The translations under genes and the position numbers were made by a program. Positions 9,373 through 17,637 of a stretch of DNA of 64,000 nucleotides are shown piece after piece. The stretch is from Prevotella melaninogenica (GTDB taxonomy: Bacteria > Bacteroidota > Bacteroidia > Bacteroidales > Bacteroidaceae): positions 438,501 to 502,500 of the forward strand of contig NZ_CP072360.1 of NCBI RefSeq assembly GCF_018128065.1, given 5' to 3'. Position 1 is the stretch's first letter, and each line of letters opens with the position of its first letter. The notes beneath the pieces are model-generated. The model was not told where the DNA came from, did not search any database, and saw nothing but the letters and a program-made list of their open reading frames with translations.

Positions 9373-9482
9373 AAGGTGCTTAACAAGGCTTCAAAAGGGC
9401 ATTAGTTAGACTTCAAAAGGGCATCTTTTGCAAGCCAATTGGGCGTTATTTGCAAGCCATTTGATGGTCATTATAAAACCAA
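9373..9482 (+). repeat. Family B ~100-bp intergenic repeat, copy 1
   Basis: Contains AGGTGCTTAA, AAAAGGGCATTAGT, AAAGGGCATCTTTT and CAATTGGGCGT blocks in the same order and spacing as the copy at 52994-53101. Both lie in non-coding DNA. No ORF or obvious hairpin covers the whole unit. Confidence 0.75.
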
Positions 9483-9635
9483 CATGAGAAAAATTCGGAC
9501 AAAACCAATGATGCTAAACTTCACAATATAGGATAATGAAAAGAGAGATTCTCTACGTCTACTTCATTTTTTTTAGCATGAAAAATCATCAAAGCATATC
9601 TATCAGAGGAAAAGGAACTATCACACACTGTGATT

Positions 9636-9737
9636 TCAGGCTGTAAAGAACATCTTGTCAGTGGGATATTTGGCTACTTCCACAGCCTCCATAAAACGAA
9701 AGATGCCGTATCCAACGTGTGAATACAGCATCTTCAT
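9636..9737 (-). CDS. Possible 33-residue ORF, doubtful
   Basis: A small minus-strand frame (begins MKMLYSHVGYG, ends TDKMFFTA) in the ~600-bp gap between the lipoprotein and aspA. Apart from family B and this ORF nothing is seen in the gap. It may be a remnant of a larger gene or chance; no promoter is evident. Confidence 0.15.
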   Translation of the reverse strand: MKMLYSHVGYGIFRFMEAVEVAKYPTDKMFFTA

Positions 9738-9798
9738 TATTGTTAGTATGCGAAAAGCAGCTTTGTACTGTCAATCAATATGAATATTAAAAGGCTTT

Positions 9799-11211
9799 TT
9801 ACTTAACTTTTTCCTCTGGTGCAAGCATGTGCTCTGGTGACAAGATAGCATCGAGTTTCTCCTTTGAGAGTAGCTTGTGTTCAAGTACAAGGTCGTAAAC
9901 AGAGCCACCTGTTGCAAGAGCTTCCTTGGCAATCTTCGTACTGTTCTTGTAACCTATGTATGGATTAAGTGCTGTCACGATACCGATAGAGTGCTTAACC
10001 ATCTCAAGACAGCGTTCCTTATTCACCGTGATACCATCTATACACTTCTCACGCAGCGTGTCCATAGCGTTTGGCAACCAAGTAAGGTCCTCAATAAGAC
10101 ACTCTGTGATGATTGGTTCCATCACGTTTAGCTGCAACTGTCCAGCCTCAGCAGCAATCATAACAGCTGTGTCATTGCCGATAACCTTGAAGCAAGTCTG
10201 ATTCGTTACCTCTGGGATAACAGGGTTCACCTTACCCGGCATGATGCTTGAACCTGGTGCCATTGGTGGCAGGTTGATTTCATTCAGACCACAACGAGGA
10301 CCAGATGCCAACAGACGAAGGTCGTTACAAATCTTAGAAAGCTTAACAGCTAAACGCTTCAGCGCACTTGAATAGCTTACGTAAGCACCTGTATCAGGCG
10401 TTGCCTCAACAAGGTCGGCACCTGCCACGAACTCCATTCCTGTCAGTTCGCTGAGCTTCTCTGCGCAAATCTTTGGGAAGCCAGGAGCAGCATTCAAGCC
10501 CGTTCCGATAGCTGTTCCACCCATATTGATTTCATGCAGTAGGGCAGCATTACGATTAAGGTTGGCAATCTCCTCCTCCAAAGTATTGGCAAAAGCATTA
10601 AACTCCTGTCCACTTGTCATAGGTACAGCGTCCTGCAACTGCGTACGACCCATCTTAATGACATGCTTGAACTCCTCACCTTTTCTGCGGAATGCAGCAA
10701 TCAGTTCGCTCAGAGAACCCACAAGTTTCTTGTTCAGAAGGATAAGTGTCAGGCGAATGGTGGTAGGGTAGACATCATTCGTTGACTGACCGCAGTTAGC
10801 ATGGTCGTTAGGGGAACAGTACTGGAACTCACCTTTCTTATGACCCATTATCTCACAAGCGCGATTGGCAATCACCTCATTGGCATTCATATTGACAGAT
10901 GTGCCTGCGCCTCCTTGTACCATATCAGTTACAAAGTTCTCATGCATCTTGCCATCAATAATCTCACGACATGCTTGCGCCATTGCATCAGCCACCTCAT
11001 CACTGATTTCACCGAGCTGACGGTTGGTTTCTACGGCAGCTAATTTAACGTAAGCAATCGCGACAACATAGTCAGGGTAGTCACACATGCGCTTGCGTGA
11101 GATGTGATAGTTGTTGATAGCACGCTGTGTCTGTACACCATAATAAGCCTCCTCTGGAACACGAAGCTCACCTAAGAGGTCGCTTTCTACACGAAATTTC
11201 TTTTCTTCCAT
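9799..11211 (-). CDS. aspA: Aspartate ammonia-lyase
   Basis: A 470-residue member of the aspartase/fumarase superfamily. Near the N-terminus it reads LLGELRVPEEAYYGVQTQRA. TSTNDVYPT-like chemistry appears as QSTNDVYPT near residue 143, and the signature GSSIMPGKVNP near 320 contains the catalytic Ser loop. It deaminates L-aspartate to fumarate and ammonia. In an anaerobe this can feed the fumarate reductase encoded at 48-52 kb. The strong match to AspA over FumC comes from the N-terminal and active-site context. It follows the porin gene on the same strand with about 118 bp between them and may be cotranscribed. Confidence 0.93.
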   Translation of the reverse strand: MEEKKFRVESDLLGELRVPEEAYYGVQTQRAINNYHISRKRMCDYPDYVVAIAYVKLAAVETNRQLGEISDEVADAMAQACREIIDGKMHENFVTDMVQGGAGTSVNMNANEVIANRACEIMGHKKGEFQYCSPNDHANCGQSTNDVYPTTIRLTLILLNKKLVGSLSELIAAFRRKGEEFKHVIKMGRTQLQDAVPMTSGQEFNAFANTLEEEIANLNRNAALLHEINMGGTAIGTGLNAAPGFPKICAEKLSELTGMEFVAGADLVEATPDTGAYVSYSSALKRLAVKLSKICNDLRLLASGPRCGLNEINLPPMAPGSSIMPGKVNPVIPEVTNQTCFKVIGNDTAVMIAAEAGQLQLNVMEPIITECLIEDLTWLPNAMDTLREKCIDGITVNKERCLEMVKHSIGIVTALNPYIGYKNSTKIAKEALATGGSVYDLVLEHKLLSKEKLDAILSPEHMLAPEEKVK

Positions 11212-11329
11212 GATTTTATTTTTATAAAGTTAGCGTTGCTCTCTTTCACTAACGGGAAGAGAATGATTTGTTTCTTTTTATTTATTTGAATATTCTTCAG
11301 GACCTTTCTCTCTCTCTTCTTTCCTCCTT

Positions 11330-12535
11330 TTAATAAGCTTTAATTCTGTACATAAAGCCTAATTCGATGCGATTAGTATTATACTTATCCAAGCCGACAC
11401 CGTCCTTATAGGTTACTTTCTTGCCGACATATGCTAAGAAGACACGAAGGTCTTGGCTTTTAACAGGATAATACTCCACACTTCCTACATATCCATAGCT
11501 CTTACGATAGTTCTTGAAACGTTCAATCTTACTGACACTTGCTGTTTCATACATTCCTTTTAACATCAGATTCCAGTGAGGAACAAATTGCCAATTGAGC
11601 TTTGTTACAAAGGTGTTATAATGTATATCGCTCATCCATACATTACCAGTATATCCAGAGAATGAACTCCCCAATTCGTTTGTCGCTATGCCCAAACGGT
11701 CGACTCCATCGTTTTGAGCCATATAATCAAAGTAACATTGCAGTCTGTCTAACTGCAGTTTCTGTCCCAAAATGAGAATACGACTGTACTTATGTTTCGC
11801 CTCTCCTTGTACTCCCCACGACCAACGCGTATGCAATCTATTGTCCAAAAAACTACCATTCCAGTTCAAGCAATAAGCAAGTGGGTTGCGTGGCTTCTCT
11901 AATAGTCTACTATTCGTGCCGTCACCCTCGATGGATACAGCATTATTACCATATACCTCGCTGAATTTTTCATTGTGAGAATTGGTAATACCGAGTATTA
12001 ACTCCTGTGAAGGAACAGGTTTATACACGACTGTAAGACCTGTCATATAACAATCCATAGAGCCTGTCATATCAGAAAATTGATAGATATAGACAGGGTT
12101 CTCGTCCACTTCAAAACCGCCAAGGCTCTGACATACCTTTCCAGCTTCAAGGTGGAACTTATCAGAGAACTTATAACCAATCATCATAATATCAGTTGCC
12201 TTGGCAAGATTATCCCCACTCCTTGCATCAGTCGAATTGTTTAGACGATGACACAAACGATAGTAGAGTTTGTCAGTTAAATTGCCTTTGATTTCAAGAC
12301 GAAAGTGCTTATTTGTGAAACCTGTGTTCCACTGGTGTGCTGCGTCAGATGTTACCCGAGCTGCGGAAGCATAGTTAATGTAGACATTGAACATGTCGTT
12401 GCTCTTCTTTAGATGTGCTACCTCTTCTGCAAGCGACTTAAACCGACCGTCATCGGTGCCATAACCGTGGTTGTCCTGTGCATTTGCTCCTAAAGATAGG
12501 ACAAATAAACAGGTACACAACAGCGTCTTTTTCAT
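11330..12535 (-). CDS. Outer membrane porin (phosphate-selective porin-like beta-barrel)
   Basis: 401 residues with a clear signal peptide (MKKTLLCTCLFVLSLGANAQ), a short coiled stretch (SLAEEVAHLKKS) and a C-terminal region of alternating amphipathic strands ending in RIELGFMYRIKAY, typical of an OprO/P-like barrel. The family makes 16-stranded diffusion pores. Its position just before aspA suggests, by inference only, a role in uptake of aspartate or another dicarboxylate. A TACTTTTG -7 box lies about 180 bp upstream. Confidence 0.75.
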   Translation of the reverse strand: MKKTLLCTCLFVLSLGANAQDNHGYGTDDGRFKSLAEEVAHLKKSNDMFNVYINYASAARVTSDAAHQWNTGFTNKHFRLEIKGNLTDKLYYRLCHRLNNSTDARSGDNLAKATDIMMIGYKFSDKFHLEAGKVCQSLGGFEVDENPVYIYQFSDMTGSMDCYMTGLTVVYKPVPSQELILGITNSHNEKFSEVYGNNAVSIEGDGTNSRLLEKPRNPLAYCLNWNGSFLDNRLHTRWSWGVQGEAKHKYSRILILGQKLQLDRLQCYFDYMAQNDGVDRLGIATNELGSSFSGYTGNVWMSDIHYNTFVTKLNWQFVPHWNLMLKGMYETASVSKIERFKNYRKSYGYVGSVEYYPVKSQDLRVFLAYVGKKVTYKDGVGLDKYNTNRIELGFMYRIKAY

Positions 12536-12714
12536 CTCAATATATGTTTTATTACGTTCTTTTTAAGGATAAACTCTAATGATAATATAGACTTATACGG
12601 TCCGCAGTCACACTCACAAAACTTCGTGTAGCAGGAAAATCTAAATAACACTGCAATAACTAAGGTTATAAACCTATTCCGTGAGCCTTGTATTCTGCGT
12701 AATGGTTTATATCA

Positions 12715-12722
12715 CAAAAGTA
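12715..12722 (-). promoter_or_regulatory. -7 box for porin-aspA
   Basis: TACTTTTG on the minus strand, giving a leader of about 170 nt before the porin start codon. Confidence 0.45.
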
Positions 12723-13035
12723 GAAAAAATATTGATAGCTTTTACAAATCTGGTAAATAAAAACACGGCGTTTAACTTTCTTTAGTATCATATCGAAAGT
12801 GTAAAGAGTATGTATCTTAAAAGAAATAGGGATTAAAGTGACATTATGACAAGTAAAATAATAGAATCATCTCATGCAAATACGACAAAAACCCTAAATC
12901 CAAACCCTATCACATAATCCCAAATCGCCCCAAAATATGTATACTAATCGATAATAGTATTGTTGTAATAAGTCGATAAGTAGTTGGAAATGATAAATTA
13001 TTATTAAAATCCTAACACACCTCAGAAATAATCGC
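12723..13035. other. Non-coding gap between divergent genes
   Basis: AT-rich DNA between the porin and DUF4294 promoters. I see no ORF, hairpin or copy of the repeat families here. Confidence 0.6.
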
Positions 13036-13043
13036 TACTTTTG
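13036..13043 (+). promoter_or_regulatory. -7 box for DUF4294 gene
   Basis: TACTTTTG matches TAnnTTTG and places transcription start close to 13050, so the in-frame ATG at 13055 would be nearly leaderless and the ATG at 13091 is preferred. Confidence 0.55.
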
Positions 13044-13090
13044 CAAGAAGTAAATTGCACCTTGCGAAAGGGCTGTGTAACAAAACTGTT

Positions 13091-13726
13091 ATGAGTAAAC
13101 GATTGCTTTTCTTACTTGGTACGCTACTGTTGCTTTCTACTGCTGCGACTGCACAAGATCATATCAATCCTGAAGATCGTGTGGTAGATATGGACTCACC
13201 TACATTTGTGCCTATGGTTCATATAGGCAAGGCAAAGGTGGGAGCTGACAGCATTCAGTATGTCAAGACAAGTAAGGTTTACATTTTCCCACCCCTCGAA
13301 TTCAAGAATAAGTCGCAGGAAACAGCTTACTATCGATTGGTTTACAACATCAAGAAAGTGCTGCCAATAGCCAAGGAATGTCATCAGATTATTTTGGAGA
13401 CGGGTGCTTATCTTGAGACAATCCCAAGCAAGAAAGAACGTGACGAGCACATGAAGAAGGTGGAGAAAGAAATATGGAACACCTATAAACCTCGTATGAA
13501 GAAGCTGACGTTCACACAAGGTAAGCTACTCATTAAGCTCATTGACCGTGAGTGTAATTCAACCTCTTACGAACTTGTACAAGCCTTCCTTGGTCCTGTG
13601 CGTGCTGGTTTTTATCAAGCCTTTGCGTGGGCTTTCGGTAGTAGTTTGAAGAAACGATATGATCCCAATGGAGCAGACCGGCTCGTAGAGCGCATTGTCT
13701 TGCAGGTTGAGGCTGGACAGTTATAA
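13091..13726 (+). CDS. DUF4294 family secreted or periplasmic protein
   Basis: 211 residues from ATG 13091, with a signal peptide (MSKRLLFLLGTLLLLSTAATAQ). The body has the DUF4294 pattern: VYIFPPLEFKNKSQETAYYRLVYN near the centre, then IKKVLPIAKE, and a basic-helical stretch (KKERDEHMKKVEKEIW) leading to LTFTQGKLLIKLIDRECN. The family is confined largely to Bacteroidota and has no established function. The gene stands alone between its promoter and a good terminator. Confidence 0.8.
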   Translation: MSKRLLFLLGTLLLLSTAATAQDHINPEDRVVDMDSPTFVPMVHIGKAKVGADSIQYVKTSKVYIFPPLEFKNKSQETAYYRLVYNIKKVLPIAKECHQIILETGAYLETIPSKKERDEHMKKVEKEIWNTYKPRMKKLTFTQGKLLIKLIDRECNSTSYELVQAFLGPVRAGFYQAFAWAFGSSLKKRYDPNGADRLVERIVLQVEAGQL

Positions 13727-13788
13727 ACCTATCTCCTTTCTATTTTGTTTTAAGAAGGTACAAAGTAAAAGGCTGAAAAGGCTAAATA

Positions 13789-13833
13789 AAAAAGGCGTAT
13801 AGCTGTTCTAAAACAACAACTCTACGCCTTTTT
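13789..13833 (+). terminator. Intrinsic terminator after DUF4294 gene
   Basis: AAAAAGGCGTA at 13789-13799 pairs perfectly with TACGCCTTTTT at 13823-13833, giving an 11-bp stem ending in a T run. Confidence 0.8.
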
Positions 13834-13925
13834 CGAATTATTTTCATGAAAATAAATATTTTTCTTCATGAAAATAAATATTTCTTTTCACGTAAATAAT
13901 TTCTTTTTTTCATGAAAAGAATTCG
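13834..13925. repeat. Family C AT-rich palindromic repeat, copy 1
   Basis: A 92-bp unit with near-perfect inverted ends (CGAATTATTTTCATGA and TCATGAAAAGAATTCG) and internal TTCATGAAAATAAATATTT iterations. A second copy with the same ends and length is at 33921-34011. Confidence 0.8.
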
Positions 13926-14005
13926 TAGGAGATACCTTTGAAGGGACTGACAAGAAAGATAAAAAGAGAGTATTACAGCTTGAAAAGCACCATATTTACG
14001 GCATC

Positions 14006-14701
14006 TTACAAGTATAAAACACTTTCATTACCCTCGTTGAAAAGCAAGTCAAGGATACTAAGGTTGGGCAGGAAGCCAAACTTCTGTTGATAAACTTGAT
14101 AGTAACGACGAGGAATAAAGTCGGTATCGACACCTGGATGCTTCGGACGAATTATCTCTCTGAAATCAACAGTTCCATTGGGAATATCTTTTTGATAGAC
14201 ATCTGTACGGCGTATACAAGGTATAATGTCAATAAGTTCGCACATTTTTAGCATTATCTCCCAGTTAAAATCATAGAGATACTTCCATTTCCGCTCGAAG
14301 AATGGGCGTATATCGTCCTCATAATACTCGAAGAACGGACTCTCACCATAAGACGACAACAGAGCATTCCAGTGCTGATGGCGCCAATTATCGTGGTCGC
14401 TGATACGCACATCCTTCATCGGACACTTCGTATTCTCAAACTTCTCAACTGGAATAGAGAGTATCTGTGGACCATTCGCAGAAGCGATTACACAACGATT
14501 ACGATAGGTTTGCTTAACAAAATTATCGTGTTGCTCTATCAGACAGCTGTCATAGCGATTCAGTTTCTGATACCATTGAATGGGCGCAAAGTAAGCAGAG
14601 GAGAGCAAGACCTCCCCAAGCCCCTCCGAAGGAGGGGATGTTAAGTTACCGATATTGCTATTGTTTGAACTGACTATGTTGTTTTTATCAGAATATGCCA
14701 T
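14006..14701 (-). CDS. WbqC-like family protein with repeat-derived N-terminal insertion
   Basis: 231 residues from ATG 14701. The WbqC pattern starts at about residue 33 (LLSSAYFAPIQWYQKL) and continues EQHDNFVKQTYRNRC and SDHDNWRHQHWNALLSSY. The family is linked to polysaccharide and glycolipid gene clusters, but its reaction is not established. The ~30 residues before the domain are low-complexity (NNIVSSNNSN) and include LTSPPSEGLGE, encoded by a GC-rich palindrome that recurs elsewhere in this window, so the N-terminal extension looks repeat-derived. It is the third gene of the dapB-lepB-wbqC run. Confidence 0.85.
   Translation of the reverse strand: MAYSDKNNIVSSNNSNIGNLTSPPSEGLGEVLLSSAYFAPIQWYQKLNRYDSCLIEQHDNFVKQTYRNRCVIASANGPQILSIPVEKFENTKCPMKDVRISDHDNWRHQHWNALLSSYGESPFFEYYEDDIRPFFERKWKYLYDFNWEIMLKMCELIDIIPCIRRTDVYQKDIPNGTVDFREIIRPKHPGVDTDFIPRRYYQVYQQKFGFLPNLSILDLLFNEGNESVLYL
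14611..14642 (-). repeat. Family E GC-rich palindrome inside the WbqC-like reading frame
   Basis: CCCCTCCGAAGGAGGGG-centred palindrome with a CCTCCCCAAG extension, translated as SPPSEGLGE. Same family as 14741-14815, 19446-19491, 40611-40651, 40811-40852 and 60545-60582. Confidence 0.75.
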
Positions 14702-14740
14702 AACAGTTTTACGTATAATATGATTGAACGATGACAAAAA

Positions 14741-14815
14741 AAGGAGGGGATGTGTAACGTTTACCAAACACAGGTAACTTGCACATCCCCTCCTTTGGAG
14801 GGACTTGGGGAGGTC
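14741..14815. repeat. Family E palindromes forming a hairpin upstream of wbqC
   Basis: AAGGAGGGGATGTG at 14741-14754 pairs with CACATCCCCTCCTT at 14782-14795. The second arm continues into a normal family E unit (GGAGGGACTTGGGGAGG). The hairpin sits between the lepB stop and the wbqC start and could slow or end transcription into wbqC. Confidence 0.65.
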
Positions 14816-14826
14816 CTTTGAGGCAC

Positions 14827-16356
14827 CTACTTTATATTATCCACCCAGTTAAACAGTCTGTGCCAGCGGATTCCTCTAAAGCCCTTACGGTCTGGATCGC
14901 TTGACCACCAGATGAATATTGGCTTACCTACGATGTGATCCTCTGGTACAAAGCCCCAAAAACGGCTGTCGGCAGAGTTATGACGGTTATCACCCATCAT
15001 CCAATAATAGTCCATCTTAAAGGTGTAGCTATTAGATAGTTTACCGTTGATATATATCTTTCCGTTCTTAACCTGCAAGTCGTTGTTCTCATAAACCTTG
15101 ATACAACGCTCATAAACAGGAAGATTCTCTAATGTCAACTTAATTGACTTGCCCTTCGCTGGAATCCAAATAGGACCATAGTTATCGCGTGTCCAGCCAG
15201 TAAAACCATTGAGTGGATAATACGGACCAGAGTAGAGATCTCTATCTGTTACCGGACGGATAGACTGTACAAGACCCTGACGCTTCAGCTCAGCAACGGC
15301 TCGTTTTGTCAATGGCATATAACCATCATAAGCCAGAATATCCTTATTAAGCACCTTACCTTGGCTCAAGTCATATCCTTTCAGACGACTGAGCGTCTGT
15401 ACATCCTCATCACTGATTTCTAAATCCTTACGAAGTTCGTCGTAACGTTCTCCAATGAAATCAGAAACAGAGATGTTTTTAAACTTAACAAAATAGGTAT
15501 ATTCGACTTTCTCTGGCTCTTTATTTGCCTTTCCGTCAATATAAACAATCTTGTCCTTAATCTGCAAGGTCTGTCCAGGAAGACCTACACAACGCTTCAC
15601 ATAGTTCTCACGACGGTCAGTAGGACGCCAATCTAAAGGTCCGAAAGTACCTGCATTTCTAACGATATAAGCTTTACCCGTAGCGTATGCCTTATCAAAG
15701 AAAGCACGTTGCTGGAGTATATTCATCGTTGAGAGATTGATATTTGGATTCTGTTGTGCGAGGAAGTTCGTACCCATTGTATAGACATCATGATAGTAAT
15801 CATTACCCTGATAAGCTGGTTCACTCATGATAGTATCACCTGCAGGAAAGTTGAATACAACGATATCATTGAGCTGTACCTTACCCAAACCCTTCACACG
15901 ACGGTAGTCCCAATGTGGCCAAGAGATGTAGCTCTTAGTATTAATAATAGGCAAGGTGTGCTGTGTCAGTGGCATTGTCAATGGTGTCTCAGGAATACGA
16001 GGACCATAGCTTACCTTCGACACAAAGAGGTAATCGCCCGTGAGGAGTGACTTCTCAAGGGAAGAAGAAGGGATAACGTAGTTCTGGAAGAAGAAAAGAT
16101 TGATGAAATACACTGCTACCAATGCGAATACCAGTGCATCTACCCATCCCATAACAAAGCGGATAGGTCCTTCAGAATCCTTCCACCACTGCCAACGAAT
16201 CTTCTTTGTGATATACACATCAAAGATAAATGGAACTACTAACAATCCCAACCAACTCTTTACCCAGAACAGGAAAAGGAGGTAGAGAACAAGAACACAA
16301 ATAAACTTTGCCCATTGCTTCTTTGGATTCAGGGCTGCTTTTTCTTTATCAATCAT
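14827..16356 (-). CDS. lepB: Signal peptidase I, long Bacteroidota form
   Basis: 509 residues, about twice the length of the E. coli-type minimal domain. About three hydrophobic segments lie in residues 15-95. The nucleophile is the Ser of IPSSSLEKSL (about residue 99). The general base Lys is in YVKRCVGLPG (about 254), and MGDNRHNSADSRFWG (about 465) is box E. A large insertion between boxes D and E is usual in Bacteroidota. The enzyme cleaves signal peptides of exported proteins at the inner membrane, needed for the many secreted proteins in this window. It follows dapB on the same strand. Confidence 0.95.
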   Translation of the reverse strand: MIDKEKAALNPKKQWAKFICVLVLYLLFLFWVKSWLGLLVVPFIFDVYITKKIRWQWWKDSEGPIRFVMGWVDALVFALVAVYFINLFFFQNYVIPSSSLEKSLLTGDYLFVSKVSYGPRIPETPLTMPLTQHTLPIINTKSYISWPHWDYRRVKGLGKVQLNDIVVFNFPAGDTIMSEPAYQGNDYYHDVYTMGTNFLAQQNPNINLSTMNILQQRAFFDKAYATGKAYIVRNAGTFGPLDWRPTDRRENYVKRCVGLPGQTLQIKDKIVYIDGKANKEPEKVEYTYFVKFKNISVSDFIGERYDELRKDLEISDEDVQTLSRLKGYDLSQGKVLNKDILAYDGYMPLTKRAVAELKRQGLVQSIRPVTDRDLYSGPYYPLNGFTGWTRDNYGPIWIPAKGKSIKLTLENLPVYERCIKVYENNDLQVKNGKIYINGKLSNSYTFKMDYYWMMGDNRHNSADSRFWGFVPEDHIVGKPIFIWWSSDPDRKGFRGIRWHRLFNWVDNIK

Positions 16357-16359
16357 GAT

Positions 16360-16512
16360 GGTGATAGGTGATGGGTGGTGAGTGATGGGTGGTGATGAAA
16401 TGTTGGAAGCTCAAATATTAGATAATGAGATATATGAAGGTGCATGATAAATAACTATTAGTTTTGAAAACTATCAGTAATCATCAATACCCAACACCTA
16501 CCACTCAACACC
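16360..16512. repeat. Family D inverted GGTGTTGGGTG-type word repeats
   Basis: GGTGATGGGTGGTGAGTGATGGGTGG-like iterations at about 16362-16400 are mirrored as CCCAACACCTACCACTCAACACCC at about 16485-16512. They fill the lepB-dapB gap and could form a long imperfect hairpin. Similar words surround the parE start at 43520-43720. Confidence 0.6.
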
Positions 16513-16517
16513 CAAGA

Positions 16518-17273
16518 TTAAAACTTAAATAAATCGCTTGTTGTGAGCAAACCGGTGTGGTCTTTGGTATATTCAGCTGCTAAGACAGCACCGAGAGCAA
16601 AGCCCTTACGGTTGTGGGCATCGTGAGTAATGGTTATCTTGTCAGCCTCTGAGTCATAACTGATGCTATGAATGCCTGGCACTTCATCTCGACGAATTGA
16701 GGCGATAGGCAACTCGTTAGGGGCAACATCATTGCTACCAGATTCCGTACCATCGGCAGCATGCTGGAAGCCTTTAACCCACTTGTCTTTGCGGTCGAGG
16801 TCATTGATTATCTCTTCTGCAAGGGTAATAGCTGTACCAGATGGTGCATCGAGTTTGTGGACGTGATGTACTTCCTCCATCTCAACGTTATACTGTGGGA
16901 AACCATTCATTATCTTTGCTAAGTAACGATTGACAGCAGAGAAAATAGCAACGCCAAGAGAGAAGTTACTTGCCCAAAACAAAGTCTGACCACCTTCTGT
17001 ACACATACGTTCAACCTCAGCCTTATGCTCCTGCATCCAGCCAGTAGAGCCACTGACAACCTTCACATTATGCGCAAAGGCACGCTTATAATTGGCAAAG
17101 GCAGCCGTAGGATTTGTAAATTCAATGGCTACATCAGCCGATGCGAATGCGGGAGAATCAAAGTCCTCTATATTGTCAACATCAATAATACTTACGATTT
17201 CGTGACCACGCTCAAGGGCTATCTTTTCTATCATGTGCCCCATCTTGCCATAGCCGATTAATGCTATTTTCAT
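16518..17273 (-). CDS. dapB: 4-hydroxy-tetrahydrodipicolinate reductase
   Basis: 251 residues. The N-terminal nucleotide-binding motif is GYGKMGHMIEKIA, and the family block EVHHVHKLDAPSGTAI carries the catalytic His pair and Lys. It reduces hydroxy-tetrahydrodipicolinate with NAD(P)H in the lysine and meso-diaminopimelate pathway, so it supports peptidoglycan synthesis. Length and motifs are normal. It is first in the run with lepB and wbqC, with a TACCTTTG -7 box 24 bp upstream of the start codon. Confidence 0.95.
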   Translation of the reverse strand: MKIALIGYGKMGHMIEKIALERGHEIVSIIDVDNIEDFDSPAFASADVAIEFTNPTAAFANYKRAFAHNVKVVSGSTGWMQEHKAEVERMCTEGGQTLFWASNFSLGVAIFSAVNRYLAKIMNGFPQYNVEMEEVHHVHKLDAPSGTAITLAEEIINDLDRKDKWVKGFQHAADGTESGSNDVAPNELPIASIRRDEVPGIHSISYDSEADKITITHDAHNRKGFALGAVLAAEYTKDHTGLLTTSDLFKF

Positions 17274-17296
17274 AATTAATCTGAATTAAAACAATG

Positions 17297-17304
17297 CAAA
17301 GGTA
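17297..17304 (-). promoter_or_regulatory. -7 box for dapB-lepB-wbqC
   Basis: TACCTTTG on the minus strand, close to the dapB start. Confidence 0.5.
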
Positions 17305-17428
17305 GCTGATTTGCTGCATAAAACAAAATAAGTTCACGTATTTTTAAGTAAGGTACAGACAAGTTAGGAATTGTCTTTAACCATCAGAGTAAGGGCAAAA
17401 TTGAAGCTATCTCCTCATTTTCTCTTGA

Positions 17429-17531
17429 CGTGCGGATGCCCTGCACATCTCGTGCGGATGCTTAACACCGATGGCGTTGGTGCTAAACACCGCTGCTATG
17501 AGTGCTAAACTTCACTGCTGATGAGTGCTAA
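17429..17531 (+). repeat. Family A GC-rich intergenic repeat, copy 2 (degenerate)
   Basis: Units beginning GTGCGGATG followed by CTTAACAC or CCTGCACAT, decaying to GAGTGCTAA repeats. It fills much of the gap between dapB and the DUF2851 gene, about 75 bp before the latter's -7 box. Confidence 0.65.
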
Positions 17532-17603
17532 GAAATGAGTAACTATGGTAGAAAATAATAAGAAAATACGTAGGTAAGGTGTCTGATTTTATTAAATTCT
17601 TTG

Positions 17604-17611
17604 TATATTTG
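17604..17611 (+). promoter_or_regulatory. -7 box for DUF2851 gene
   Basis: TATATTTG, 26 bp before the start codon. Confidence 0.5.
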
Positions 17612-17637
17612 CGTATTGTTACAAACCAAGATCTATT

